NCBI RefSeq assembly: GCF_907165205.1
Contig: NC_058195.1
Location: 31,144,936-31,208,935, forward strand
DNA: 64,000 bases
From: Coccinella septempunctata
Lineage: Eukaryota > Arthropoda > Insecta > Coleoptera > Coccinellidae
Direction: 5' to 3'
Shown here: one piece after another, positions 11,797 to 24,317 of the stretch
Layout: every line of letters starts with the position of its first letter
Numbering within the stretch: the stretch's first letter is position 1
The notes under the pieces: model-generated
Database searches by the model: none
What the model saw: the letters and a program-made list of their open reading frames with translations, nothing else
What the model was told of the DNA's origin: nothing
Made by a program: the position numbers and the translations under genes

Positions 11797-12420
11797 GGTA
11801 CCTATTGAATCGATAATAGTATATTAAATATATCGAATAAACGGGGGAATAATGATAATATAAATTTGTTTTAAAATCCAAAAAATCATTCGAAACTATT
11901 CAACAACTTCATAACATTCCTTCAAGATTTTGAATTTTTTCTGAGAAAAATTATGCTATATCACCATCTTGTTTCTGGAATACCCAATAGTTATATCTAT
12001 ATAATGTGAAATTTTTCAAAAAATTATTCTAGTATTGATAAATATGTATAGGAAAATGAATTGATAACTTGAAATCGAGCTAGTTTTGATAATTATTAAC
12101 TGAATCTATAATTAGTTCGAAGTAATAATAGTAATAATACCTTGAGTAACACAACACAAGCTGTCTTTTGAAACCTGAAATTCAAAAGGGCGCTTATTCC
12201 GAGTTCTTCACCTAAAAAGTATTCTAGTTGCCATAGGAACCAATTCGTGAAATCCAATCAGATCAACTCAAAAATCAAAAGTTACCGGTTTTTTGCAACA
12301 AAGTATATAAGTTCAAAAATTATCCCATTCATTTCTAATCCCATCATTTAAATAAAAAATCAATATTTCAAACATCAATAAATTCCCCAAATATTATTCC
12401 AAGTGGAAAATTCATCATCA
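11797..12420. promoter_or_regulatory. Divergent intergenic region with TATA box (unit A)
   Basis: This AT-rich spacer separates the minus-strand Rep-helicase gene (now behind the Penelope insertion) from the small plus-strand ORF. A TATATAA box at 12304-12310 lies 117 bp before the ATG at 12421. The same spacing occurs in B (32627-32633) and C (44990-44996). I found no equally clear TATA box for the minus-strand gene. Confidence 0.5.
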
Positions 12421-12732
12421 ATGGTATTTAAATATCGCGAAACGGAAATGACGACATACGAAAATTCGCTGTTTTTCAAGCCTCTCTCTGCGAATAAAAC
12501 AGAAAATCTCAAACTGTGCGTATTTCATTGTAAAGTAATAAGAATTCTATGTTCTAAGATTGTTTACGACTTGACATTTATTTTTGATTCACAAGAATGG
12601 CACTCATTCATTTCTAGAAAAGCTTCAATTCCCTTAACATTTATATCAAATCATGACAGGTATTTCAAAATAACCAATATGTCCAATTTATGTGATAGGA
12701 AATGCAAGCTTTTTAGAACTTCTGTTGTTTGA
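12421..12732 (+). CDS. Small ORF of unknown function in Helitron unit A
   Basis: A 103-aa frame, beginning MVFKYRETEMTTYENSLFF, on the strand opposite the Rep-helicase. The open frame extends upstream to a GTG at 12403, but the first ATG is at 12421, 117 bp after a TATA box. I do not recognise the protein. It has no signal peptide or membrane segment. It ends ...LCDRKCKLFRTSVV because of an extra base relative to unit B, where a different, longer tail is read. It is kept in all three large units, but these are too similar to each other to show selection. It may be an accessory Helitron protein or a chance frame. Confidence 0.4.
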   Translation: MVFKYRETEMTTYENSLFFKPLSANKTENLKLCVFHCKVIRILCSKIVYDLTFIFDSQEWHSFISRKASIPLTFISNHDRYFKITNMSNLCDRKCKLFRTSVV

Positions 12733-13199
12733 ACCACAGAGCACTAATTTTGGAGAAGTGAAAGATAACAGCAGTGCCAACTAAGAGCACTCTATGGCTA
12801 AGAGCTTTCATGTCTATGATCGAAAGCTACACGACAGTTTATTCGAAATCGAAATTTGGATTGAATTTCTCATGTCATTTTATTTTATATTTCTGGAGCG
12901 TCGTATTTATTCAACTTCAATGTAAATTTACAGCTTCAAGTTATATATTCTGATTTACTTAGAATAATCTATTTATTATTTGTAAAAAATTACATCGATT
13001 ATGAATTAACAGACTACTGGAATTGGGAATGAGAGAAAAAAATAGCCAGTGAAAATATATTGATCAAAAATATAAAATGATTTTCCTATTTCAATAATAT
13101 ACGATAGAGATTATCACATAACATATATGTCTAACAGCGTTCCTTGAAATCAGGCGTTGTTCCAGTTTTTTCCCATTGAGAAAATTCTTTCGAAACAAA

Positions 13200-16100
13200 A
13201 TTGAGCAGTATCAGAAAATGAATATTACTTATGAAATATAGAACCTCCTGGTTGATCTTCTATAAAGACTTAGCCCCCCAGAACTGTGTGCTATGTATAA
13301 AATCTCATGTTTATATACCTAAAAAAAAGGATATTTGTTATTTTATGAGTTTGCATGTAAAACATATGAAATATATTATGTGAACTTGTAAAATTGATCA
13401 TATACTTCAAATAAAAACTCTCCTGAACGAATTGCTCTAGAAGCTTATCCATGAAGAACCTTTTTTATTTCAATTAACTCTCTCCGATACATGCTTTTTT
13501 GACATGACATTTCTGATAAATTTATGCGTGCCTGAAACTGAATATTAATTATGAAATACAGAACCTCCTGGTTGATTTACTATACAGACTTAGCCCCAAG
13601 AACGGTGTGTTATGTATAAAATCTCATGTTTATATACCTTAAAGAAGGATATTTGTCATTCTATGGGTTTGCATGTAATGTATATGAAATATATTATGTG
13701 AACTTGTAAAATAGATCATATACTTCAAATAAAAACTCTCCTGAACGAATTGCTCTAGAAGCTTATCCATGAAGAACCTTTTTTATTTCAATTAACTCTC
13801 TCCGATACATGCTTTTTTGACATGACATTACATTTCATGATCTGATAAATTTATGTGTGCCTAAAACTGAATATTGATTATGAAATACAGAACCTCCTGG
13901 TTGATTTACTATACAGACTTAGCCCCAAGAACGGTGTGTTATGTATAAAATCTCATGTTTATATACCTTAAAGAAGGATATTTGTCATTTTATGGGTTTG
14001 CATGTAATGTATATGAAATATATTATGTGAACTTGTAAAATAGATCATATACTTCAAATAAAAACTCTCCTGAACGAATTGCTCTAGAAGCTTATCCATG
14101 AAGAACCTTTTTTATTTCAATTAACTCTCTCCGATACATGCTTTTTTGACATGACATTACATTTCATGATTTGATAAATTTATGTGTGCCTAAAACTGAA
14201 TATTAATTATGAAATACAGAACCTCCTGGTTGATTTACTATACAGACTTAGCCCCAAGAACGGTGTGTTATGTATAAAATCTCATGTTTATATACCTTAA
14301 AGAAGGATATTTGTCATTCTATGGGTTTGCATGTAATGTATATGAAATATATTATGTGAACTTGTAAAATAGATCATATACTTCAAATAAAAACTCTCCT
14401 GAACGAATTGCTCTAGAAGCTTATCCATGAAGAACCTTTTTTATTTCAATTAACTCTCTCCGATACATGCTTTTTTGACATGACATTACATTTCATGATC
14501 TGATAAATTTATGTGTGCCTAAAACTGAATATTAATTATGAAATACAGAACCTCCTGGTTGATTTTCTATACAGAATTAGCTCCAAGAACAGTGTGTTAT
14601 GTATAAAATCTCATGTTTATATACCTTAAAAAAGGATATTTGTCATTCTATGGGTTTGCATGTAATGTATATGAAATATATTATGTGAACTTGTAAAATA
14701 GATCATATACTTCAAATAAAAACTCTCCTGAACGAATTGCTCTAGAAGCTCATCCATGAAGAACCTTTTTTATTTCAATTAACTCTCTCCGATACATGCT
14801 TTTTTGACATGACATTTCATGATCTGATAAATTTATGTGTGCCTGAAACTGAATATTAATTATGAAATACAGAACCTCCTGGTTGATTTACTATACAGAC
14901 TTAGCCCCAAGAACGGTGTGTTATGTATAAAATCTCATGTTTATATACCTTAAAGAAGGATATTTGTCATTCTATGGGTTTGCATGTAATGTATATGAAA
15001 TATATTATGTGAACTTGTAAAATAGATCATATACTTCAAATAAAAACTCTCCTGAACGAATTGCTCTAGAAGCTTATCCATGAAGAACCTTTTTTATTTC
15101 AATTAACTCTCTCCGATACATGCTTTTTTGACATGACATTACATTTCATGATCTGATAAATTTATGTGTGCCTAAAACTGAATATTAATTATGAAATACA
15201 GAACCTCCTGGTTGATTTTCTATTCAGACTTAGCCCCAAGAACAGTGTGTTATGTATAAAATCTCATGTTTATATACCTTAAAAAAGGATATTTGTCATT
15301 CTATGGGTTTGCATGTAATGTATATGAAATATATTATGTGAACTTGTAAAATAGATCATATACTTCAAATAAAAACTCTCCTGAACGAATTGCTCTAGAA
15401 GCTCATCCATGAAGAACCTTTTTTATTTCAATTAACTCTCTCCGATACATGCTTTTTTGACATGACATTTCTGATAAATTTATGCGTGCCTGAAACTGAA
15501 TATTAATTATGAAATACAGAACCTCCTGGTTGATTTACTATACAGACTTAGCCCCAAGAACGGTGTGTTATGTATAAAATCTCATGTTTATATACCTTAA
15601 AGAAGGATATTTGTCATTCTATGGGTTTGCATGTAATGTATATGAAATATATTATGTGAACTTGTAAAATAGATCATATACTTCAAATAAAAACTCTCCT
15701 GAACGAATGGCTCTAGAAGCTTATCCATGAAGAACCTTTTTTATTTCAATTAACTCTCTCCGATACATGCTTTTTTGACATGACATTACATTTCATGATC
15801 TGATAAATTTATGTGTGCCTAAAACTGAATATTGATTATGAAATACAGAACCTCCTGGTTGATTTACTATACAGACTTAGCCCCAAGAACGGTGTGTTAT
15901 GTATAAAATCTCATGTTTATATACCTTAAAGAAGGATATTTGTCATTCTATGGGTTTGCATGTAATGTATATGAAATATATTATGTGAACTTGTAAAATA
16001 GATCATATACTTCAAATAAAAACTCTCCTGAACGAATTGCTCTAGAAGCTTATCCATGAAGAACCTTTTTTATTTCAATTAACTCTCTCCGATACATGCT

Positions 16101-17340
16101 TTTTTGACATGACATTACATTTCATGATTTGATAAATTTATGTGTGCCTAAAACTGAATATTAATTATGAAATACAGAACCTCCTGGTTGATTTACTATA
16201 CAGACTTAGCCCCAAGAACGGTGTGTTATGTATAAAATCTCATGTTTATATACCTTAAAGAAGGATATTTGTCATTCTATGGGTTTGCATGTAATGTATA
16301 TGAAATATATTATGTGAACTTGTAAAATAGATCATATACTTCAAATAAAAACTCTCCTGAACGAATTGCTCTAGAAGCTTATCCATGAAGAACCTTTTTT
16401 ATTTCAATTAACTCTCTCCGATACATGCTTTTTTGACATGACATTTCATGATCTGATAAATTTATGTGTGCCTGAAACTGAATATTAATTATGAAATACA
16501 GAACCTCCTGGTTGATTTTCAATACAGACTTAGCCCCAAGAACGGTGTGAACGGTGATTTATGATCTGATAAATTTATGTGTGCCTGAAACTGAATATTA
16601 ATTATGAAAAACAGAACCTCCTGGTTGATTTTCTATGCAGACTTAGCCCCAAGAACGGTGTGTTATGTATAAAATCTCATGTTTAGATACCTGAAAAAAC
16701 GATATTTGTCATTCTATGAGTTTGAATGTAATTAATCTGAAATATATTAAGTGAACTTGAAAAATAGATCATATACTTCAAATAAAGACTCTCCTGAACG
16801 AATTGCTCTAGAAGCTTATCCATGAAGAACCTTTCTTATTTCAATAAACTCTCACCAATACATGCTTTTTTGACATTGCTTTACATTTCATGAGCTGACA
16901 AATTCATGTGTGCCTGGAAATGAATATTAATTATTAAATATTGAATATCCTGGTTGATTTTATACACAGACTTACCCCCAAGAACAGGTTGTTATCTATA
17001 AATTCTCATATTTATACACCAAGTAAACATATTTGTCATTCTATGAGTTTGTATGTAATTTAATATGAAATACATTATGTAAACTTGAAAAATAGATCAT
17101 ATATTTCAAATAGAAGCTCTCCTGAACGAACTGCTTCAGGACTTCACCCCTGAAGAAGGTTTTTTATTCCTAATACAGTCTCTCCGAGGGATGATAATTG
17201 CCATTCTAGGATTTTTTCATTTCTGTATCTGATAAATTTATATATGCCTGAAAAAAATAAGTATTTATTAGTTACAAAATATACTATCAGTTATAATATC
17301 CGATCTCTCATACAGATTCACGTCCAAGAACTGTGTTTTA
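13200..17340. repeat. ~329-bp tandem satellite inside Helitron unit A
   Basis: The marker gaacctcctggttgat recurs at about 13241, 13561, 13890, 14219, 14548, 14872, 15201, 15519, 15848, 16177 and 16501, then in a 112-bp truncated copy at 16613. Two diverged copies follow to about 17340. Most spacings are 329 bp, with 318-324 bp variants caused by a small indel near the unit edge. No open frame is conserved across copies. Units B and C have only about six copies at the same place. Confidence 0.95.
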
Positions 17341-17990
17341 TATCTAAGAATTCAATAATAACCTAACTTTCCCATTAGGGGAAAAAATTCAACTGTGATG
17401 TTAGCTTCGAAGTGCTATCGTACGGAGAAAAATGAAGTAAATATATTAAATATATCCTCTAATAATTCCAATAATAATTAAACCTTAAAAATTTGCAACA
17501 ATTTTTTTACGGTCTGTCAACAGTCAAATGAAACTGGCCTAAAGCTCCCACAACACTGTTACATAAATGACAGGAAAACACGTTATAGGAATTGAAAAAT
17601 TATGGAAATTTTAGAATTTTAAGTTAGTTTTGGCTGAATAGTGACCTCGACTTTCCTAATATAAATTTATTTTGGCAATTTCAACGCTAAAAATCACGAA
17701 ATTACTGAAAATATTCAGGGCCAAAACGAAGGTTCTGAACGGTGCTTAACCGAGGTGGTTTCATAATATCGAAAATTGCAAACTTACCTGTACATATTGA
17801 GCCGAAATATGGGTACCTGGAGATGCTACAGGATATGGAGAATGATTCTCTAGCATTTATCTTCCCTATTTTGGCATTATTCATATAATAATCGACTCGA
17901 GTTTCCGAAAACTGCAAAAACCCCTTTCGAAACGTCAGACGTGATGAAATTACCTCTATGCTCTTGGAAATTAATTTATCAAATTTTCGT
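17341..17990. other. 5'-end module of Helitron unit A, with possible leader exon
   Basis: Single-copy stretch between the satellite and the terminal ~420 bp, conserved in B (35590-36240), C (47950-48600) and D (50890-51540). On the minus strand it holds a short open frame, with an ATG at 17884-17882 in A, ending at a strong donor ACAG/GTAAGTT (17788/17787). The phase is compatible with the first exon of the Rep-helicase gene. In unit C the ATG is changed to ATA, which argues against an essential start there. Confidence 0.4.
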
Positions 17991-18409
17991 AGACGTCAAA
18001 AATTTTCGAAATTCTTACGCTTTTTTAGGTAATATCGTTCGGGCTCCGGGAAAAAAAACAGGCCTATTTTAATTTCGGGTTCTTCGAGCTTAGTTCGACA
18101 CCCATCCCGGCTCTCGAGCTACCGCGGATCTCTCAAGCTAATCAAATAACTTTGGCACCTTTTCGCGAAAATCGTGAATTTCGCGATTTTCTCACGCAAT
18201 TTTCGGACACTTTTAGACGGGGTAAAAATACGATCTAGGCATTTTCGGAAAGCTCGATTCTTACTCTTGCGTTCCATTTACCGCTTTACCCGACCACGCG
18301 CCTTCGGCGCTCGCCATTTCAAATTTCCCATACCCTCCACCGACACTTCAACATGGCAAAAAATTTGATACGATCCAGTGATCATTTTTTATCAACGTTA
18401 TAGTATTAA
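17991..18409. repeat. Terminal ~420 bp (element 5' end) of Helitron unit A
   Basis: This segment runs from agacgtcaaaaattttc to gtattaa. It is shared by the large units (36241-36659, 48601-49019, 51541-51961) and by the right part of every 766-bp mini-unit. It contains a perfect 8-bp hairpin, TCGCGAAA/TTTCGCGA, with an 8-nt loop (18163-18186), and a GCGCC-TTC-GGCGC hairpin at about 18299-18311. Its presence at every junction marks it as the element end on this side. Confidence 0.75.
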
Positions 18410-21400
18410 CTAGCATGGCCAGGAGATCTACCTTATAGGTAGATTCACCTTTACTGGCAGATTCGCCTTTCGTCCGTAGCTCGGGCCTACGGCCCTCGCA
18501 ATTCGCCTTTTGTCCATAGCTCGATTCCCTTTTTATAAATATCTAGGCCAAAAACGTCTTTTCAAGAGCCCGATCGATATAAGGCACCTCGTTCTGTGAT
18601 CGCTGCCAAGATAATTCCGTCAAAACTGACGTTAACCTTTAAATCACACTCTGACATCGATTGTCAAAGTGCACTCACTTAATTTTCTCTGATAATCAAT
18701 AGAAAATAATTTAATTTTGTGGAATGTCACTCGATTTTTAATAGACGTCAAAAATTTTCAAATTTCTTATGCTTTTTTACGTGATTTCGTTCGGGCTCCG
18801 GGAAAAAAAACAGGCCTATTTTAATTTCGGGTCCTTCGAGCTTAGTTCTACACCCATCCCGGCTCTCGAGCTACCGCGGATCTCTGAAGCTAATCAAATC
18901 AGTTTGGCACCTTTTCGCGAAAATCGGGAATTTCACGATTTTCTCACGAAATTTTCGGACACTTTTAGACGGGGTAAAAATACGATCTTGGCATTTTCGG
19001 AAAGCTCGATTCTTCCTCTAGATATTTACACCCAGCATGTCCACGCGTCGCGCCTTCGGCGCTCGCCATTTCAAATTTCCCATACCCTCCCCCGACACTT
19101 TCAACATGGCAAAAAATTTGATACGATTCAGTGATCATTTTTTATCAACGTTATAGTATTAACTAGTATAGCCAGGAGATCCACCTTGTAGGTAGATTCA
19201 CCTTTACTGGCAGATTCGCCTTTCGTCCGTAGCTCGGGCCTACGGCCCTCGCGATACGCCTTTTGTTCGTAGCTCGGGCCTTCGGCCCTCGCTCGATTCC
19301 CCTTTTATAAATATCTAGGCCAAAAACGTTTTTTAAAAGCCCGATCGATTTAAGGCACCTCGTTCTGTGATCGCTGCCAAGCCGTCAAAACTGACGTTAA
19401 CCTTTAAATCACACTCTGACATCGATTGTCAAAGTGCACTTTCACTTAATTTTCTCTGATAATCAATAGAAAATAATTTAATTTTGTGGAATGTCACTCG
19501 ATTTTTAATAGACGTCAAAAATTTTCAAAATTCTTACGCTTTTTTAGGTAATATCGTTCGGGCTCCGGGAAAAAAAACAGGCCTATTTTAATTTCGGGTT
19601 CTTCGAGCTTAGTTCGACACCCATCCCGGCTCTCGAGCTACCGCGGATCTCTCAAGCTAATCAAATCAAATTGGTACCTTTTCGCGAAAATCGTGAATTT
19701 CGCGATTTTCTCACGCAATTTTCGGACACTTCTAGACGGGATGAAAATACGATCTAGGCATTTTCGGAAAGCTCGATTCTTACTCTTGCGTTCCATTTAC
19801 CGCTCTACCCGGCCACGCGCCTTCGGCGCTCGCCATTTCAAATTTCCCATACCCTCCACCGACACTTCAACGTGGCAAAAAATTTGATACGATTCAGTGA
19901 TCATTTTTTATCAACGTTATAGTATTAACTAGTATAGCCAGGAGATCCACCTTGTAGGTAGATTCACCTTCACTGGCAGATTCGCCTTTCGTCCGTAGCT
20001 CGGGCCTACGGCCCTCGCGATACGCCTTTTGTTCGTAGCTCGGGCCTTCGGCCCTCGCTCGATTCACCTTTTATAAATATCTAGGCCAAAAACGTGTTTT
20101 AAAAGCCCGATCGATTTAAGGCACCTCGTTCTGTGATCGCTGCCAAGCCGTCAAAACTGACGTTAACCTTTAAATCACACTCTGACATCGATTGTCAAAG
20201 TGCACTTTCACTTAATTTTCTCTGATAATCAATAGAAAATAATTTAATTTTGTGGAATGTCACTCGATTTTTAATAGACGTCAAAAATTTTCAAAATTCT
20301 TACGCTTTTTTAGGTAATATCGTTCGGGCTCCGGGAAAAAAAACAGGCCTATTTTAATTTCGGGTTCTTCGAGCTTAGTTCGATACCCATCCCGGCTCTC
20401 GAGCTACCGCGGATCTCTCAAGCTAATCAAATCAAATTGGTACCTTTTCGCGAAAATCGTGAATTTCGCGATTTTCTCACGCAATTTTCGGACACTTCTA
20501 GACGGGGTAAAAATACGATCTAGGCATTTTCGGAAAGCTCGATTCTTACTCTTGCGTTCCATTTACCGCTTTACCCGGCCACGCGCCTTCGGCGCTCGGC
20601 ATTTCAAATTTCCCATACCCTCCATCGACACTTCAACGTGGCAAAAAATTTGATACGATTCAGTGATCATTTTTTATCAACGTTATAGTATTAACTAGTA
20701 TAGCCAGGAGATCCACCTTGTAGGTAGATTCACCTTTACTGGCAGATTCGCCTTTCGTCTGTAGCTCGGGCCTACGGCCCTCGCAATTCGCCTTTTGTCC
20801 ATAGCTCGATTCCCCTTTTATAAATATCTAGGCCAAAAACGTTTTTTAAAAGCCCGATCGATTTAAGGCACCTCGTTCTGTGATCGCTGCCAAGCCGTCA
20901 AAACTGACGTTAACCTTTAAATCACACTCTGACATCGATTGTCAAAGTGCACTTTCACTTAATTTTCTCTGATAATCAATAGAAAATAATTTAATTTTGT
21001 GGAATGTCACTCGATTTTCAATAGACGTCAAAAATTTTCAAAATTCTTACGCTTTTTTAGGTAATATCGTTCGGGCTCCGGGAAAAAAAACAGGCCTATT
21101 TTAATTTCGGGTTCTTCGAGCTTAGTTCGACACCCATCCCGGCTCTCGAGCTACCGCGGATCTCTCAAGCTAATCAAATCATTTTGGTATCTTTTCGCGA
21201 AAATCGTGAATTTCGCGATTTTCTCACGCAATTTTCGGACACTTCTAGACGGGGTAAAAATACGATCTAGGCATTTTCGGAAAGCTCGATTCTTACTCTT
21301 GCGTTCCATTTACCGCTCTACCCGGCCACGCGCCTTCGGCGCTCGCCATTTCAAATTTCCCATACCCTCCACCGACACTTCAACATGGCAAAAAATTTGA

Positions 21401-24317
21401 TACGATTCAGTGATCATTTTTTATCAACGTTATAGTATTAACTAGTATAGCCAGGAGATCCACCTTGTAGGTAGATTCACCTTTACTGGCAGATTCGCCT
21501 TTCGTCCGTAGCTCGGGCCTTCGGCCCTCGCGATACGCCTTTTGTTCGTAGCTCGGGCCTTCGGCCCTCGCTCGATTCCCCTTTTATAAATATCTAGGCC
21601 AAAAACGTTTTTTAAAAGCCCGATCGATTCAAGGCACCTCGTTCTGTGATCGCTGCCAAGCCGTCAAAACTGACGTTAACCTTTAAATCCCACTCTGACA
21701 TCGATTGTCAAAGTGCACTTTCACTTAATTTTCTCTGATAATCAATAGAAAATAATTTAATTTTGTGGAATGTCACTCGATTTTCAATAGACGTCAAAAA
21801 TTTTCAAAATTCTTACGCTTTTTTAGTTAATATCGTTCGGGCTCCGGGAAAAAAAACAGGCCTATTTTAATTTCGGGTTCTTCGAGCTTAGTTCGACACC
21901 CATCCCGGCTCTCGAGCTACCGCGGATCTCTCAAGCTAATCAAATCATTTTGGTATCTTTTCGCGAAAATCGTGAATTTCGCGATTTTCTCACGCAATTT
22001 TCGGACACTTCTAGACGGGGTAAAAATACGATCTAGGCATTTTCGGAAAGCTCGATTCTTACTCTTGCGTTCCATTTACCGCTCTACCCGGCCACGCGCC
22101 TTCGGCGCTCGCCATTTCAAATTTCCCATACCCTCCACCGACACTTCAACATGGCAAAAAATTTGATACGATTCAGTGATCATTTTTTATCAACGTTATA
22201 GTATTAACTAGTATAGCCAGGAGATCCACCTTGTAGGTAGATTCACCTTTACTGGCAGATTCGCCTTTCGTCCGTAGCTCGGGCCTACGGCCCTCGCGAT
22301 ACGCCTTTTGTTCGTAGCTCGGGCCTTCGGCCCTCGCTCGATTCCCCTTTTATAAATATCTAGGCCAAAAACGTTTTTTAAAAGCCCGATCGATTTAAGG
22401 CACCTCGTTCTGTGATCGCTGCCAAGCCGTCAAAACTGACGTTAACCTTTAAATCACACTCTGACATCGATTGTCAAAGTGCACTTTCACTTAATTTTCT
22501 CTGATAATCAATAGAAAATAATTTAATTCTGTGGAATGTCACTCGATTTTTAATAGACGTCAAAAATTTTCAAAATTCTTACGCTTTTTTAGGTAATATC
22601 GTTCGGGCTCCGGGAAAAAAAACAGGCCTATTTTAATTTCGGGTTCTTCGAGCTTAGTTCGACACCCATCCCGGCTCTCGAGCTACCGCGGATCTCTCAA
22701 GCTAATCGAATCAAATTGGTACCTTTTCGCGAAAATCGTGAATTTCGCGATTTTCTCACGCAATTTTCGGACACTTCTAGACGGGGTAAAAATACGATCT
22801 AGGCATTTTCGGAAAGCTCGATTCTTACTCTTGCGTTCCATGTACCGCTCTACCCGGCCACGCGCCTTCGGCGCTCGCCATTTCAAATTTCCCATACCCT
22901 CCACCGACACTTCAACATGGCAAAAAATTTGATACGATTCGGTGATCATTTTTTATCAACGTTATAGTATTAACTAGCACGGCCAGGAGATCCACCTTGT
23001 AGGTAGATTCACCTTTACTGGCAGATTCGCCTTTCGTCCGTAGCTCGGGCCTACGGCCCTCGTAATACGCCTTTTGTTCGTAGTTCGGGCCTACGGCCCT
23101 CGCAATTCGCCTTTCGTCCATAGTTCGATTCCCCTTTTATAAATATCTAGGCCAAAAACGTTTTCTCAAAAGTCCGATCGATTTAAGGCACCTCGTTCTG
23201 TGATCGCTGCCAATTCCGTCAAAACTGACGTTAACCTTTAAATCACACTCTGACATCGATTGTCAAAGTGCACTAACACTTAATTTTCTCTGATAATCAA
23301 TAGAAAATTAATTAATTTTGTGGAATGTCACTCGATTTTTAATAGACGTCAAAAATTTTCAAATTTCCTACGCTTTTTTAGGAAATTTCGTTCGGGCTCC
23401 GGGAAAAAGAACAGGCCTATTTTAATTTCGGGTCCTTCGAGCTTAGTTCGACACCCATACCGGCTCTCGAGCTACCGCGGATCCCTCAAGTTAATCAAAT
23501 CAATTTGGTACCTTTTCGAGAAAATCGTGAATTTCGCGATTTTCTAACGCAATTTTCGGACACTTTTAGACGGGGTAAAAATACGATCACCTTTACTGGC
23601 AGATTCGCCTTTCGTCCGTAGCTCGGGCCTTCGGCCCTCGCCATACGCCTTTTGTTCGTAGCTCGGGCCTTCGGCCCTCGCTCGATTCCCCTTTTATAAA
23701 TATCTAGGCCAAAAACGTTTTTTAAAAGCCCGATCGATTCAAGGCACCTCGTTCTGTGATCGCTGCCAAGCCGTCAAAACTGACGTTAACCTTTAAATCA
23801 CACTCTGACATCGATTGTCAAAGTGCACTTTCACTTAATTTTCTCTGATAATCAATACAAAATAATTAAATTTTGTGGAATGTCACTCGATTTTTAATAG
23901 ACGTCAAAAATTTTCAAAATTCTTACGCTTTTTTAGGTAATATCGTTCGGGCTCCGGGAAAAAAAACAGGCCTATTTTAATTTCGGGTTCTTCGAGCTTA
24001 GTTCGACACCCATCCCGGCTCTCGAGCTACCGCGGATCTCTCAAGCTAATCAAATCAAATTGGTACCTTTTCGCGAAAATCGTGAATTTCGCGATTTTCT
24101 CACGCAATTTTCGGACACTTCTAGACGGGGTAAAAATACGATCTAGGCATTTTCGGAAAGCTCGATTCTTACTCTTGCGTTCCATATACCGCTCTACCCG
24201 GCCACGCGCCTTCGGCGCTCGCCATTTCAAATTTCCCATACCCTCCACCGACACTTCAACGTGGCAAAAAATTTGATACGATTCGGTGATCATTTTTTAT
24301 CAACGTTATAGTATTAA
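18410..24317. repeat. Array of seven Helitron mini-units (766-bp satellite)
   Basis: Tandem units begin with CTAGTA or CTAGCA at 18410, 19163, 19929, 20695, 21442, 22208 and 22974. Lengths are 753, 766, 766, 747, 766, 766 and 1344 bp; the last is two units with about 190 bp lost near 23588. Each unit ends ...gttatagtattaa. Its right ~420 bp equal the large-unit 5' end. Its left edge (gccaggagatccacc) matches the large-unit 3' end. The middle (about 200-300 bp, with gacgttaacctttaaatc) is specific to the mini-units. There is no ATG-started gene. Confidence 0.9.

Larger units (their letters stand above)
1..18409 (-). mobile_element. Helitron large unit A (left end outside window)
   Basis: This is an autonomous Helitron-type unit read on the minus strand. 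Position 1 matches position 24771 of unit B and 37131 of unit C, so about 450 bp of its left end (element 3' end) lie outside the window. Its right end (element 5' end) is placed at 18409, where the sequence reads ...gtattaa before CTAG. It differs from B and C by a Penelope-like insertion at 7347-11784 and by a much longer 329-bp satellite (about 13200-17340). Subtracting these gives a length close to B's 12.34 kb. The end positions are inferred from repeat junctions, not from an empty site. Confidence 0.8.

Noticed and set aside
12403..12420. Upstream GTG start of the small plus-strand ORF
   Set aside because: A eukaryotic gene would not normally start at GTG. The first ATG is at 12421, and the same holds in B and C.
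13200..13600. Programmed self-cleaving RNA in the 329-bp satellite
   Set aside because: I looked for CTGANGA...GAAA blocks, as satellites can carry hammerheads, and found no matching core in the unit.
13200..17340. CRISPR-like array
   Set aside because: Units are ~329 bp and repeat along their whole length without unique spacers, in a genome with introns. This is a satellite.
18174..24293. Repeated 64-codon frames on the plus strand (reading ...NFAIFSRNFRTLL) and 88-codon frames on the minus strand in each 766-bp unit
   Set aside because: The plus-strand frames begin with GTG, not ATG. They overlap the TCGCGAAA hairpin and exist only because the satellite is repeated. Composition is driven by the repeat.
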